A DNA stretch of 64,000 nt, taken from NCBI RefSeq assembly GCF_002280675.1, contig NZ_NCEN01000013.1, forward strand, positions 1 through 64,000. The letters are read 5' to 3'. This stretch comes from Novosphingobium sp. 32-60-15 (GTDB lineage: Bacteria; Pseudomonadota; Alphaproteobacteria; Sphingomonadales; Sphingomonadaceae). The notes beneath the pieces were generated by a model. The model was not told where the DNA came from, ran no database searches, and saw only the letters and a list, made by a program, of their open reading frames with translations. This document shows, in pieces, positions 52,369 through 62,418 of the stretch. A program made the translations under genes and the position numbers. The first letter of the stretch is position 1. Every line of letters begins with the position of its first letter.

Positions 52369-54755
52369 AGTTCTCGCTCTCATGGTTGAAGTCGGTCTTG
52401 GATACCAAGGCCGATGCGCGCACCATCGCGGAAAAGCTGACCTCGTTGGGGTTGGAAATCGAAGGCGTTGAAGATGCCTCTGCCGCGTTGACGCAGTTCC
52501 GTGTGGCGCGGGTGCTGACCGCTGAGAAGCATCCGCAGGCCGACAAGCTGCAAGTGCTCTCGGTGGACTTGGGTGACGGTACGCCGCTGCAAGTGGTGTG
52601 CGGTGCGCCCAATGCGCGCGCAGGGTTGGTTGGCGTGTTGGGCACGGCGGGCGCGGTGGTTCCGGCCAATGGCATGGTCCTGCGCAATTCGGCCATTCGC
52701 GGCGTCGAATCCAACGGCATGATGTGTTCGACGCGTGAACTGGGCCTTGGCGAAGATCACGACGGCATCATCGAACTGCCCGAAGATGCGCCCGTTGGCA
52801 CCAGCTTTGCCGATTACATCGGGTCCGATCCGGTGTTCGATGTGGCGATTACGCCCAACCGGCCGGATTGCATGGGCGTTTACGGCATCGCGCGTGATCT
52901 GGCGGCATCGGGCCTTGGTGTGTTGAAGCCGATTGCGGCTGAGGCGGTTGCGGGCAGTTTCCCGTGCCCGGTGGAAGTGCGCACCGATGATGCGCAAGGG
53001 TGCCCTGCATTCTATGGCCGCGTCATTCGCGGGGTGAAGAATGGTCCCAGCCCGAAGTGGTTGCAGGACTTTTTGAAGTCTGCGGGCCAGCGCCCGATTT
53101 CGGCGCTGGTGGACGTCACCAACTTTGTGATGCTGGGCTATGGCCGTCCGGCGCATGCTTATGATCTGGCGAAGCTTTCCGGTGCGGTTGTGGCGCGCAA
53201 GGCTGTGGCGGGCGAGAAAGTCGTCGCGCTCAATGGCAAGGAATATGCGCTTGAGCCGTGGATGACGGTGATTGCCGATGATACGGGCGTGCACGACATT
53301 GCCGGGATCATGGGCGGTGAGCATTCGGGCTGCGGTGATGATACGACCGATGTGCTGCTGGAAGTGGCCTATTTCGATCCGCCTTCGATTGCGCGGACGG
53401 GACAGGCGCTGGCGCTGGCATCGGATGCGCGCGGACGGTTTGAGCGCGGGGTTGATCCGGCGTTCCTTGATACCGGCATGGACCTGCTGACATCGCTGAT
53501 CCTTGAGATTTGCGGTGGTGAAGCATCCGAAGTGATCCGTGCTGGCGAACCGCCGGTGGCGCGCAAGAGCGTTGCCTATGACCCTGCCTTGGCTGGATCG
53601 CTGGGCGGCATTGATGTGGCCGATGCCGAACAGAAGCGCATTCTGGCGGCGCTGGGCTTCGAGGTTGCGGACGACTGGGCCGTTACTGTGCCGACATGGC
53701 GGCCCGATGTGGATGGCGCGCCTGATATTGTCGAGGAAGTGATCCGCGTTCACGGGCTTGATGCGGTGCCATCAACACCGCTGCCGCGCGCGGATGGCGT
53801 GGCCAAACCGACGGCGACGCCTGCGCAAATGCTGGAGCGCCGCGTGCGCCGTGCTGCGGCTGCGCGGGGGCTGCATGAGGCGATTACGTGGTCATTCCTG
53901 CCCGAAGCTGAAGCGGCGCACTTTGCCGATGGTGAGGCGTTATGGACACTGGCAAACCCGATTTCCGAAGACTTGAAGACCATGCGGCCTTCGCTGCTGC
54001 CGGGGCTGCTTTCGGCGGTGAAGCGCAACCTTGATCGTGGCGCGTCATCGGTGCGCCTGTTCGAGGTCGGACGGCGTTATCTGCGCGGGGCCAATGGCGC
54101 GAGCGACGAGAAGCTGAGCCTTGGCGTGGTGCTGGCGGGCGACAAAGTTGCGCGCGGTTGGGCTTCGGGCAAGGCGCAAGTGTTTGATGCGTTCGATGCC
54201 AAGGCCGAAGCGATGGCGTTGCTGGCCGAAGCCGGTGCTCCGGTTGATAGCTTGCAGGTTATGGGTGAAGCGGGGCCGCAGTTCCATCCCGGCCAGTCTG
54301 CAACGTTGCGGCTGGGGCCAAAGACCGTGCTGGCGCGCTTTGGCGTGTTGCACCCGACGACTGCAAAGGCGTTCGACATTGATGGCCCGGTTGTGGTGGT
54401 CGAACTGTTCCTTGACCGGATTCCGGCGAAGAAGGGCGCAGGCGCATTTGCCCGTCCGCACTTTGCACCGCCGCCGTTGCAGGCCGTAACGCGCGATTTT
54501 GCGTTCCTTGTTGCTGCCGAAGTGGCGGCGGGTGATCTGCTGCGTTCGGTCAAGGGCGCGGACAAGGCCAACATCGTGGCCGCGCGGGTGTTTGATGATT
54601 TCCGCGGGGTTGGTGTGCCTGAGGGGCAGAAGTCACTCGCCATCGAGGTGACGCTGCAACCGGTCGAGAAATCCTATGATGAAGCCGCGTTGAAGGCGGT
54701 TGCCGACAAGGTGATTGCAGCGGCTGCCAAGCAAGGGGCAGTATTGCGCGGATGA
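52365..54755 (+). CDS. pheT: Phenylalanine-tRNA ligase beta subunit
   Basis: The 796-residue protein has the full beta-subunit layout: [18 protein letters not shown] start, an OB-fold tRNA-binding domain ([22 protein letters not shown]), a B3/B4 editing domain ([23 protein letters not shown]), B5, the catalytic-like core, and a C-terminal anticodon-binding FDX-ACB domain ([21 protein letters not shown]). It starts at GTG inside the pheS stop (GTGA). Confidence 0.97.
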   Translation: MKFSLSWLKSVLDTKADARTIAEKLTSLGLEIEGVEDASAALTQFRVARVLTAEKHPQADKLQVLSVDLGDGTPLQVVCGAPNARAGLVGVLGTAGAVVPANGMVLRNSAIRGVESNGMMCSTRELGLGEDHDGIIELPEDAPVGTSFADYIGSDPVFDVAITPNRPDCMGVYGIARDLAASGLGVLKPIAAEAVAGSFPCPVEVRTDDAQGCPAFYGRVIRGVKNGPSPKWLQDFLKSAGQRPISALVDVTNFVMLGYGRPAHAYDLAKLSGAVVARKAVAGEKVVALNGKEYALEPWMTVIADDTGVHDIAGIMGGEHSGCGDDTTDVLLEVAYFDPPSIARTGQALALASDARGRFERGVDPAFLDTGMDLLTSLILEICGGEASEVIRAGEPPVARKSVAYDPALAGSLGGIDVADAEQKRILAALGFEVADDWAVTVPTWRPDVDGAPDIVEEVIRVHGLDAVPSTPLPRADGVAKPTATPAQMLERRVRRAAAARGLHEAITWSFLPEAEAAHFADGEALWTLANPISEDLKTMRPSLLPGLLSAVKRNLDRGASSVRLFEVGRRYLRGANGASDEKLSLGVVLAGDKVARGWASGKAQVFDAFDAKAEAMALLAEAGAPVDSLQVMGEAGPQFHPGQSATLRLGPKTVLARFGVLHPTTAKAFDIDGPVVVVELFLDRIPAKKGAGAFARPHFAPPPLQAVTRDFAFLVAAEVAAGDLLRSVKGADKANIVAARVFDDFRGVGVPEGQKSLAIEVTLQPVEKSYDEAALKAVADKVIAAAAKQGAVLRG

Positions 54756-54790
54756 AGTTTAAGCGGGCAACGTCGGCTGACAATATATCC

Positions 54791-54888
54791 TCGTCATTGC
54801 GAGGAGGCGAAGCCGACGAAGCAATCCAGAGTTTGCGTGTGCCGCTCTGGATTGCTTCTCCCCGCTTCGCGGGGCTCGCAATGACGAA
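54791..54888. repeat. REP-like inverted repeat, family C
   Basis: CGTCATTGCGAG at the left and CTCGCAATGACG at the right face each other. Internal arms GCAATCCAGAG and CTCTGGATTGC form the stem tip around a short loop. The same family occurs at 61156-61226. It lies 35 bases after the pheT stop. Confidence 0.8.
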
Positions 54889-54945
54889 GGTAGGGCGCGA
54901 GACGAAGGTCGGGGGCGCAGTTTTCGGGGCGAAGGTACTGGTAGT

Positions 54946-55827
54946 GTGAGCGATCTGATCGAGATCACGAATGGCGAGTTGACCGCGCGGATCAATCCGC
55001 TCGGCGCTGAATTGTGGTCTTTGACGGATGGCAATGCTCGCGAATACATGACCGATGCCGACCCTGCGTTCTGGGGCGGGCATGCGCCGCTGCTGTTCCC
55101 GATTGTCGGATCACTGAATGGCGATGTTCTGCGGCTGGACGGGCGCGAGTATGCGCTGCCGCGCCACGGCTTTGCCCGCCGCAGCCTGTTTGCGCCGGTG
55201 CATGTTCATGCGGGTGAGGCGCGGTTCCGGCTGACCGATTCGCCCGATACGCGCCAAGTCTATCCGTTCGGATTTGTGCTGGAGATGGCATTCCGGTTGG
55301 ACGGGATGACGCTGGCGATGGAGGCTTCGGTCACCAATCCCAATGGCGAGGCTTTGCCTTTCAGCTTCGGCTATCATCCGGCATTTGCATGGCCGTTGCC
55401 CGGCGGGGCGGATAAAGCCGCGCACAAGCTGGTGTTTGAAAAGGCAGAGCCGCAGGATGTGCGCCGTGTTGCCAGCGGCTCCGGGGTGTTGCTTGCCGCA
55501 ACCGAACGAACGCCGGTAGCGGGCCGCGAGCTGGCGCTATCCGAGGATTTGTTCCGCACCGATGCTGTGATCTGGGATCAGCTTGCCAGCCGGTCGGTGT
55601 CCTATGGTGCTGACGGCGGAGCGTGGCTCGACATCGCGTTCCCGGACACGCCAGCGCTCGGCCTGTGGCAAGTGCCGGGCGCGCGCTATATCTGCATCGA
55701 ACCTTGGGCTGGCCATGCCGATCCCGAAGGCTTTGATGGCGATTTCCGCGACAAGCCGGGGGTGATCCTGCTGGAACCCGGTCAATCAAGCAGCTTCCGC
55801 ATGGACGTAAGCCTTCGTCCCGTTTAG
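54946..55827 (+). CDS. Aldose 1-epimerase family protein (LacX-like)
   Basis: The 293-residue protein has the galactose-mutarotase beta-sandwich pattern: LTARINPLGAELWSLTDG, WGGHAPLLFPIVGSLNGD, the His-bearing LPRHGFARRSLF, FSFGYHPAFAWPL, and YICIEPWAGHADPEGF with the catalytic-type Glu. It likely interconverts sugar anomers. The start is GTG 54946; no ATG fits. It lies 12 bases before prfC. Confidence 0.87.
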   Translation: MSDLIEITNGELTARINPLGAELWSLTDGNAREYMTDADPAFWGGHAPLLFPIVGSLNGDVLRLDGREYALPRHGFARRSLFAPVHVHAGEARFRLTDSPDTRQVYPFGFVLEMAFRLDGMTLAMEASVTNPNGEALPFSFGYHPAFAWPLPGGADKAAHKLVFEKAEPQDVRRVASGSGVLLAATERTPVAGRELALSEDLFRTDAVIWDQLASRSVSYGADGGAWLDIAFPDTPALGLWQVPGARYICIEPWAGHADPEGFDGDFRDKPGVILLEPGQSSSFRMDVSLRPV

Positions 55828-55838
55828 GGGCTTGCCCC

Positions 55839-57359
55839 ATGTCCAATCGCCGCACCTTCGCCATCATTTCCCACCCTGACGCCGGTAAGACGACGCTGAC
55901 CGAGAAGCTGTTGCTTCAAGGCGGCGCGATTCACTTGGCCGGTGAAGTGAAAGCGCGCGGGCAGGCGCGGCGGGCGCGGTCTGACTGGATGAAGATCGAG
56001 CAGCAGCGCGGGATTTCGGTGACGTCCTCGGTGATGACCTTCCAGAAGGATGGCATCGTCTTCAACCTGCTGGATACGCCGGGCCACGAAGACTTTTCCG
56101 AAGATACCTATCGCACGCTGACGGCGGTTGATTCGGCGATCATGGTGATCGATGCCGCCAAGGGTATCGAGCCGCAGACGCGCAAGCTGTTCGAGGTTTG
56201 CCGCTTGCGGTCAGTGCCGATCATTACTTTCGTGAACAAAGTGGACCGCGAAGGCCGGTCTGTGTTCGAAACGCTGGACGAAGTCGCCGATGCGCTGGCG
56301 CTGGATGTGGTCCCGATGTCTTGGCCGATTGGCATGGGCGGCGTGTTTCAGGGCGTGATGAGCTTTGCCGACGAAACCATTGCGCGCCCCGAAGGCGATA
56401 GCCGCGAGTTTCTGGGCAAAGTTGAACCGGCAGTCGATATCCCTGATGATATTGCCGAGGAAATCGAACTGGCGCGCGCGGGCTATCCCGAATTTGATCT
56501 TGAAGCCTATCGCAATGGTGATCTGACGCCGGTCTATTTTGGTTCTGCGCTGAAGAACTTCGGCGTGATCGATCTGATCGAGGCGATTGCCAAATTTGCG
56601 CCGCCGCCGCGCCCGCAATCATCCGATCAGGGGATCATTGATCCCGAACGGCCCGATGTGACCGGCTTCATCTTCAAGGTGCAGGCCAATATGGACCCGC
56701 AGCACCGTGACCGGATTGCCTTCATGCGCATGGTTTCGGGCACATTCCGGCGCGGCATGAAGCTGACGCCTTCGGGGCTGGGTAAACCGATTGCGGTACA
56801 TTCGCCGATCCTGTTCTTTGCGCAGGACCGCGAAATTGCCGATACGGCCGAAGCTGGCGATATCATCGGCATTCCCAACCACGGCACCTTGCGCGTGGGC
56901 GATACGCTGTCGGAACGCAACGATGTGCGCTTTACCGGGCTGCCCAACTTTGCGCCGGAAATCTTGCGCCGCGTCCAGTTGAAGGACCCGACCAAGACCA
57001 AGCAATTGCGCAAGGCGCTGGATGACTTGTCCGAAGAGGGCGTGATCCAGGTGTTTTACCCGGAGATTGGTTCACAATGGATCGTCGGCGTGGTGGGGCA
57101 GCTGCAACTTGACGTGTTGGTTTCGCGGCTTGAGGCGGAATACAAGGTCGAAGCGGGGCTGGAAGCATCGCCGTTTGACACCGCGCGCTGGATTAAAGGC
57201 AGCGAAGCGGCGCTTAAAAACTTTACCGATTTCAACATGTCGAACCTGGCCAAGGACCGCGACGGCGATCCGGTATTTATGGCGCGTTCTTCGTGGGATG
57301 TGAGCTATCAGCAGGAACGCAACCCTGATCTGATCTTCTCGGCCACCAAGGAAAGGTAG
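55839..57359 (+). CDS. prfC: Peptide chain release factor 3
   Basis: The 506-residue GTPase has SHPDAGKTT (residues 11-19), the switch II block LLDTPGHEDFSEDTYRTLTAVD, and NKVDREGR. RF3 family blocks are PMSWPIGMGGVFQGV and QLQLDVLVSRLEAEYKVE. RF3 recycles RF1/RF2 from the ribosome after termination. Length is a little under the E. coli protein (529). Confidence 0.96.
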   Translation: MSNRRTFAIISHPDAGKTTLTEKLLLQGGAIHLAGEVKARGQARRARSDWMKIEQQRGISVTSSVMTFQKDGIVFNLLDTPGHEDFSEDTYRTLTAVDSAIMVIDAAKGIEPQTRKLFEVCRLRSVPIITFVNKVDREGRSVFETLDEVADALALDVVPMSWPIGMGGVFQGVMSFADETIARPEGDSREFLGKVEPAVDIPDDIAEEIELARAGYPEFDLEAYRNGDLTPVYFGSALKNFGVIDLIEAIAKFAPPPRPQSSDQGIIDPERPDVTGFIFKVQANMDPQHRDRIAFMRMVSGTFRRGMKLTPSGLGKPIAVHSPILFFAQDREIADTAEAGDIIGIPNHGTLRVGDTLSERNDVRFTGLPNFAPEILRRVQLKDPTKTKQLRKALDDLSEEGVIQVFYPEIGSQWIVGVVGQLQLDVLVSRLEAEYKVEAGLEASPFDTARWIKGSEAALKNFTDFNMSNLAKDRDGDPVFMARSSWDVSYQQERNPDLIFSATKER

Positions 57360-57417
57360 TCCTGCTTTGTTGTGGGCAGGGGTTGAAACCCTGTGCCATC
57401 AAGGGCAGTTAGCGCCA

Positions 57418-58290
57418 ATGCAATTACTTGGCCCGACATCGAACACGTTCATCTCGCAACGCCAGCGGCTTCACTATGTGGACTGGGGTAATGCTGAAAA
57501 GCCCCCGCTGCTGCTGGTTCATGGCGGGCGCGACCACTGCCGGTCATGGGACTGGACGGCAGAGGCGTTGCGCGAGGATTGGCATATCATCGCGATGGAC
57601 CATCGCGGACATGGTGATAGCGAGTGGAATTCGGACGGCAATTACCGGACGATGGACCTTGTTTACGATGTGGCGCAATTGATCCACCAGTTGGATCTGG
57701 CACCGGTGACCATCGTATCGCATTCATGGGGGGCCAATGTCAGCCTGCGCTATGCCGGACTGTTTCCCGAAAACGTGCGCAAACTCGTAGCGATCGAGGG
57801 CATCTTTCCCACCACGGGGCATGAGGCGCTGATCAAGAACGTGCCTTTTGCGCGGCGGGTGCGGGAATTCATTATTGAAAAGCGCAAGGCGGCAGGCCTT
57901 GTGCCCCGGCGCTATCCCTCTCTGGCAGATGCCTATGCCCGCATGAAGGCAGCGAACCCTTATCTGACGGACTTGCAGGCCCGGCATTTGACGTTGCATG
58001 GCATCAATCGCAACGAAGACGGCACGTTCAGCTGGAAGTTTGATCCGCATCTGAACGTGGATGCGGCTCCCTATGATATTTCTCCAGCTTATGTGCAGCA
58101 GTTGTGGCGCGCGATCACGTGTCCGACATTACTGTTGAATGGCGCGGACTCGTGGGTGGATAATCCCGAATCTGACGGCCGGATCGATCATTTCAAAAAT
58201 GCGAAAGTGATCGAGTTCGAAAACGCAGGGCATTGGTTGCATCATGACCAGTTTGCCAAATTTATCGCAACGCTGAAGGACTTCCTCTGA
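57418..58290 (+). CDS. Alpha/beta hydrolase
   Basis: The 290-residue protein is an alpha/beta hydrolase. It has LLLVHGGRDHCRSWDW (oxyanion region), IIAMDHRGHGDSEW, the nucleophile elbow VSHSWGANVSLRYAG, and the catalytic His in ENAGHWLHHDQFAKF. The substrate is unknown. I chose ATG 57418 because it gives the family-like start; a TTG at 57367 is in frame. The stop overlaps the probable CTG start of the next gene. Confidence 0.85.
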   Translation: MQLLGPTSNTFISQRQRLHYVDWGNAEKPPLLLVHGGRDHCRSWDWTAEALREDWHIIAMDHRGHGDSEWNSDGNYRTMDLVYDVAQLIHQLDLAPVTIVSHSWGANVSLRYAGLFPENVRKLVAIEGIFPTTGHEALIKNVPFARRVREFIIEKRKAAGLVPRRYPSLADAYARMKAANPYLTDLQARHLTLHGINRNEDGTFSWKFDPHLNVDAAPYDISPAYVQQLWRAITCPTLLLNGADSWVDNPESDGRIDHFKNAKVIEFENAGHWLHHDQFAKFIATLKDFL

Positions 58291-59009
58291 CCGGCGTCAC
58301 GCTAAAAGTTGCCAGCTACAACATCCACAAAGGTGTGGGGCTGGACCGCAAGCGCGATCCCGAGCGCATTTTGACAGTACTGCGCGAGATGGATGCCGAC
58401 GTGATCGCGTTGCAGGAGGCGGACCGGCGCTATGGCCTGCGTGAAGCGGTGCTGCCGCGCGCTGCTCTGGACGATCACAGCCCGTGGCGCGTGATCGAAC
58501 CGGGCCATTACGATAGCGCGCGGACAGCTTCCAGCATGGGCTGGCATGGCAATGCTTTGCTGGTGCGGCGCGATATCGAGGTGCTGGGTGCTTGCGCGGT
58601 GCCGTTGCCGACGATTGAGCCGCGCGGCGCGGTGTGCGTTTCGCTGCATATCGCTGGCCATGTGGTGCGGGTGATCGGCATGCATCTGGACTTGTCCGGC
58701 CTGCGACGGCGCGCGCAAGTGGAGGCTGTGTGCACGCATATCGCCGGTCATGATGAGCAAGGCCATGCGGTGATGATGGGCGACTTGAACGAGTGGTCGG
58801 TCAAAGGCGGCGCGCTGGCGGCGTTTCGGGCACCGCTGCGGGTTTTGGCACCGGGGCGCAGCTTCCCCTCGCGGCGGCCATTGGCGCAACTGGACCGGAT
58901 CGTGATCAGCGAAGGCCTTAACGTTGAAGACACCGGGGTGCATCACAGCGCGCTTGCGGCAGTAGGGTCAGACCATCTGCCGGTGTGGGCCACGTTGCGG
59001 CTGCCCTGA
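58287..59009 (+). CDS. Endonuclease/exonuclease/phosphatase family protein, probable CTG start
   Basis: The 240-residue protein needs the N-terminal motif TLKVASYNIHKGVGLDRKRDP, which lies before the first GTG (58335). It then has VIALQEADRRYGL, MMGDLNEWSVKGG, and the catalytic GSDHLPVWATL. Upstream to the preceding in-frame stop there is no ATG, GTG or TTG. A CTG at 58287 overlaps the hydrolase stop (CTGA), with AAGGA six bases before it, so CTG is the best start. Metal-dependent phosphodiesterase or phosphatase; the substrate is unknown. Confidence 0.83.
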   Translation: MTGVTLKVASYNIHKGVGLDRKRDPERILTVLREMDADVIALQEADRRYGLREAVLPRAALDDHSPWRVIEPGHYDSARTASSMGWHGNALLVRRDIEVLGACAVPLPTIEPRGAVCVSLHIAGHVVRVIGMHLDLSGLRRRAQVEAVCTHIAGHDEQGHAVMMGDLNEWSVKGGALAAFRAPLRVLAPGRSFPSRRPLAQLDRIVISEGLNVEDTGVHHSALAAVGSDHLPVWATLRLP

Positions 59010-59026
59010 TTTGAGGCAAGGGCGTT

Positions 59027-59043
59027 TGCCTAAAAATTAGGCA
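59027..59043. promoter_or_regulatory. NtrC-like palindrome upstream of glnK
   Basis: TGCCTA-AAAAT-TAGGCA is a perfect 17-base palindrome with the TGC-N11-GCA layout of NtrC sites, about 95 bases before the sigma-54 promoter. It also lies 18 bases after the upstream stop, so a hairpin role is not excluded. Confidence 0.45.
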
Positions 59044-59134
59044 GGTCGAAAATATTGCCCAAGATTCGAGCGCGCATGACCGCCGGATGAGCAATTTGGT
59101 TCCCGTAAACATCTGATTCCGTAAAAACGCGTGT

Positions 59135-59151
59135 TTGGCACGCCCCTTGCT
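59135..59151 (+). promoter_or_regulatory. Sigma-54 promoter of glnK-amtB
   Basis: TTGGCACG-CCCC-TTGCT matches the RpoN consensus, with GG (59137-59138) and GC (59149-59150) exactly 12 bases apart, 55 bases before the glnK ATG. Nitrogen limitation would switch it on through NtrC. Confidence 0.85.
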
Positions 59152-59206
59152 TGTCTTTCCTTGCCGGCGGGTCGTCCGGCGAGAATGGTCGCGAAAGGGG
59201 GCGTGA

Positions 59207-59545
59207 ATGAAGTTCATCATAGCCATCATCAAGCCGTTCAAGCTCGATGAAGTGCGTGAAGCACTGTCGGCGCTGGGCGTTGCTGGAATGACGGTGTCTG
59301 AGGTCAAGGGTTTTGGTCGGCAAAAGGGCCAGACCGAGATTTACCGCGGCGCTGAATATTCCACCAATATGCTTCCGAAGGTGAAGATCGAAATCGCCGC
59401 CAGCGATGATCTTGCGCCGCAGATCGTGGAAACGATCCAGCAGGCCGCCAGCACTGAAGCGATTGGTGACGGCAAGGTGTTCGTGCTCGACCTCGCGTCG
59501 GCCACCCGCATCCGCACCGGCGAAACCGGGGATACCGCGCTGTGA
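59207..59545 (+). CDS. glnK: PII nitrogen regulatory protein GlnK
   Basis: The 112-residue PII protein has MKFIIAIIKPFKLDEVREAL, the T-loop with Tyr51 (YRGAEYSTNMLPK), and the C-terminal GDGKVFVLDLASATRIRTGETG. Tyr51 is the target of GlnD, whose gene in this window is frameshifted. It binds 2-oxoglutarate and ATP/ADP and blocks AmtB when nitrogen is plentiful. It is coupled to amtB and lies behind a sigma-54 promoter. Confidence 0.95.
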   Translation: MKFIIAIIKPFKLDEVREALSALGVAGMTVSEVKGFGRQKGQTEIYRGAEYSTNMLPKVKIEIAASDDLAPQIVETIQQAASTEAIGDGKVFVLDLASATRIRTGETGDTAL

Positions 59546-59580
59546 GCGGCCTTTCCATTTCCGACCTTAGGGGAACCAGC

Positions 59581-60999
59581 ATGATCCGTAAGATGATCGG
59601 TGGCTTGGCGGGAACGGGCGCTTCGCTCTTCGCCGCAACTGCCGCCGTTGCACAGGATGGGCCGATCAAGGCACCAACCGTTGAACAAATGGCCGGCATG
59701 GTCGACAAGGGCGATACGACCTGGATGCTGATCAGCTCCGCGCTCGTCCTGATGATGAGCGTACCTGCTCTCGCCCTTTTCTACGGCGGCCTTGTCCGCA
59801 CCAAGAACATGCTCAGCGTGCTGATGCAGGTGTTCATGATCGTTTCGGTCGCAGCGCTCGTCTGGGTAAGCTGGGGCTATTCGATGGCTTTCACCAGCGG
59901 CGGGCCGTTCATCGGCGGTTTCTCGAAAATGTTCCTGATGGGCGTGGATGCCACGACTTACGCAGCAACTTTCTCGAACAACGTTTACATACCTGAATAC
60001 GCTTTCGTGATCTTCCAGATGACCTTCGCCTGCATCACTCCAGCGCTCATCGTCGGGGCTTTTGCGGAACGCGTGAAGTTCAGCTCGTTGATGGTGTTCA
60101 CCGTCCTGTGGCTGACCTGCATTTACTTCCCGATGGCGCACATGGTTTGGTACTGGGCTGGCCCGGACTTCCTGCCTGACGCACCGACCGACGCCGGTTT
60201 CCTGTGGGCCATGGGCGCGCTTGACTTCGCTGGTGGTACAGTTGTGCACATCAACGCCGGTATCGCAGGCCTCGTCGGCTGCATCATGATCGGCAAGCGT
60301 ATCGGCTTTGGCAAAGAAGCTACTCCGCCGCACTCGTTGACCATGACCATGATCGGCGCTTCGCTGCTGTGGGTGGGCTGGTTCGGCTTCAACGCCGGTT
60401 CCAACCTTGAAGCCAATGGCGTGACCGCAGTGGCCTTCATTAACACCTTCGTCGCCACCGCTGCCGCAGCCGTCTCCTGGGCGATTGTCGAACAGCTTCA
60501 CCACGGCAAGCCTTCAATGCTGGGCGCTGCAACGGGTGCCGTCGCAGGCCTCGTCGCCATCACGCCAGCTTCGGGCCTTGGCGCTCCGATGACCTCGATC
60601 GTACTCGGCCTCGTCGTATCGCCCATCTGCTACCTGTTCGTCAGCACGCTGAAGAGCAAGCTCAAGTACGACGACACGCTCGACGTGTTCGGCGTGCACG
60701 GCGTGGGCGGTATCGTTGGCGCTATCGCCACCGGCATTGTCGCGGCTCCATCACTCGGCGGCCAGGGCGTGTTTGATTACACGGTGTTCCCAGCCGGTTT
60801 CGACGCTGACAGCTACAGCATCGCCACGCAGGTGATGACCCAGATCAAGGCAGTCCTGTTCACGGTTGTCTTCTCGGGCGTCGGTTCAGCGATCATCTTC
60901 TTCATCGTCGACAAGACCCTGGGTCTGCGTCCTTCGGAAGAAGCCGAGCGTGAAGGCCTCGACATCTCCGAGCACGGTGAACGCGCTTACAACTACTGA
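59581..60999 (+). CDS. amtB: Ammonium transporter
   Basis: The 472-residue protein has a signal peptide (GTGASLFAATAAVAQ) and 11 membrane helices. Landmarks include ALFYGGLVRTKN, DFAGGTVVHINAGIAGLVG with the first pore His, and VFGVHGVGGIVGAIATG with the second. The RBS-like AGGGGAA before ATG 59581 supports this start over a GTG at 59542 that overlaps glnK. It imports ammonium and is gated by GlnK. Confidence 0.96.
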   Translation: MIRKMIGGLAGTGASLFAATAAVAQDGPIKAPTVEQMAGMVDKGDTTWMLISSALVLMMSVPALALFYGGLVRTKNMLSVLMQVFMIVSVAALVWVSWGYSMAFTSGGPFIGGFSKMFLMGVDATTYAATFSNNVYIPEYAFVIFQMTFACITPALIVGAFAERVKFSSLMVFTVLWLTCIYFPMAHMVWYWAGPDFLPDAPTDAGFLWAMGALDFAGGTVVHINAGIAGLVGCIMIGKRIGFGKEATPPHSLTMTMIGASLLWVGWFGFNAGSNLEANGVTAVAFINTFVATAAAAVSWAIVEQLHHGKPSMLGAATGAVAGLVAITPASGLGAPMTSIVLGLVVSPICYLFVSTLKSKLKYDDTLDVFGVHGVGGIVGAIATGIVAAPSLGGQGVFDYTVFPAGFDADSYSIATQVMTQIKAVLFTVVFSGVGSAIIFFIVDKTLGLRPSEEAEREGLDISEHGERAYNY

Positions 61000-61088
61000 T
61001 TTTACCGAATTGGCGGAGCGGGGGGCACAGATCCTCTCCCTCTCAACCCCCACTCCGCCAAACCTTGTTCCTCCTGCGAACATACTAA

Positions 61089-61122
61089 GGCCGGAAGCGC
61101 TAGCCCGCTTCCGGCCCTTTTT
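61089..61122 (+). terminator. Rho-independent terminator after amtB
   Basis: GGCCGGAAGCG and its exact complement CGCTTCCGGCC form an 11-base stem with a 6-base loop, followed by CTTTTTT. Confidence 0.93.
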
Positions 61123-61155
61123 TGTTTTGCGCTGGTTGATCTTGCGAAGTTCAAG

Positions 61156-61226
61156 TTTGCCATTGCGAGCGCGACGCGCAACCGCTCTGGATTGCTTCGT
61201 CGGCTTCACCTCCTCGCAATGACGAA
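61156..61226. repeat. REP-like inverted repeat, family C (second copy)
   Basis: GCCATTGCGAG at the left and CTCGCAATGACG at the right, with CTCTGGATTGCTTCGTCGGC inside, belong to the same family as 54791-54888 but the left arm is shorter and altered. Confidence 0.7.
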
Positions 61227-61317
61227 GTACGGGTACGCCTGAAAGATACCCCTTTTTTGGACGTGGCCCGGTGGCCCGCTTGCCGCAGGGCTGCGTAAAC
61301 ACTAAAGCGCGGACATT

Positions 61318-62418
61318 ATGGCAAACGCACCGCAACCCAAGGATTGGATCCTTGGCATTCACGCATATGTTCCCGGCAAATCCACCGGGGCCGATGGCAA
61401 AGTGCTGACCAAGCTTTCTGCCAACGAAAACCCGCTGGGCAGCAGCGCGCATGCGTTGGATGCGCGGCTGCATCTGGGTGATCCGGCGCGTTACCCCGAT
61501 CCTGACAGCGTTGAATTGCGCCGTGCGATTGGCGAGGTGTATGGCATTGATCCTGCCCGTATCGTGATGGGCACAGGATCGGACGAATTGCTGAACCTTG
61601 CCGCGCAAGCCTATGCCGGACAAGGCGATGAAGTGCTTTACGTGCGCTATGGCTTTTCGGTTTACGATATTGCCGCGCGGCGCTGTGGTGCGGTGCCGGT
61701 CATCGCGCCTGATGCCGATTACGGCACGGATGTTGATGCGCTGCTGGCCTGCGTGACGGATCGCACGCGGGTGGTGTTCCTTGCCAACCCGAACAATCCG
61801 ACGGGTAGCTGGTTGCCACGCTCGGAAATTGCGCGGCTGCATGCCGGTTTGCGCCCCGATATCCTGCTGGTGCTGGATGGCGCTTATGCCGAATATCTTG
61901 ATCCCGAACATGACGACGGCGCGCTGGAACTGGCGGCGAGCGCATCCAATGTGCTGGTCACGCGTACGTTTTCGAAGATCTATGGCCTTGCCGGAGAACG
62001 CATCGGCTGGGGCACAGGCCATGCCGACGTGGTGGATATGCTCAACCGCATTCGCGGGCCGTTCAACATTTCGATCAGCGGGCAGGCGACCGGCCTTGCG
62101 GCGGTGCGCGATCAGGCCTTTGTCGAGGCATCGCGCGGCCACAATGCGCAAGAGCGGGCGCGCTTTGTCGAAAAGCTGGACGCGCTGGGCAACCACGGTG
62201 TGCGGCCATTGTCGAGCCAAGCGAACTTCGTGCTGATCCTGTTTGAGGGCAAGTTGAGCGCAGAGGCGGTCTACACCGGCCTGATGGATCACGGCTACAT
62301 CACGCGCTGGTTGCCGGGGCAGGGCCTGCCACAGGGCTTGCGCATCACCATCGGCACGGCTGAACAGATGGACGAGATTGCAGCAGCGATCCGCGCGATG
62401 TGTGAGGCTGCAAAGTGA
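61318..62418 (+). CDS. hisC: Histidinol-phosphate aminotransferase
   Basis: The 366-residue PLP enzyme has [37 protein letters not shown], and the PLP Lys in [17 protein letters not shown]. It serves histidine synthesis, and because it is coupled to tyrA (GTGA overlap) it probably also transaminates prephenate or aromatic keto acids, as known for alphaproteobacterial HisC homologues. Confidence 0.92.
   Translation: MANAPQPKDWILGIHAYVPGKSTGADGKVLTKLSANENPLGSSAHALDARLHLGDPARYPDPDSVELRRAIGEVYGIDPARIVMGTGSDELLNLAAQAYAGQGDEVLYVRYGFSVYDIAARRCGAVPVIAPDADYGTDVDALLACVTDRTRVVFLANPNNPTGSWLPRSEIARLHAGLRPDILLVLDGAYAEYLDPEHDDGALELAASASNVLVTRTFSKIYGLAGERIGWGTGHADVVDMLNRIRGPFNISISGQATGLAAVRDQAFVEASRGHNAQERARFVEKLDALGNHGVRPLSSQANFVLILFEGKLSAEAVYTGLMDHGYITRWLPGQGLPQGLRITIGTAEQMDEIAAAIRAMCEAAK

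Larger units (their letters stand above)
61000..61317. other. Intergenic region amtB-hisC
   Basis: This stretch of about 320 bases holds the amtB terminator, a family C REP-like repeat and the hisC upstream region. I see no gene in it. Confidence 0.6.

Noticed and set aside
58302..58946. A 214-codon minus-strand frame opposite the EEP gene
   Set aside because: It is His/Gln/Arg-rich antisense translation of a clear family domain.
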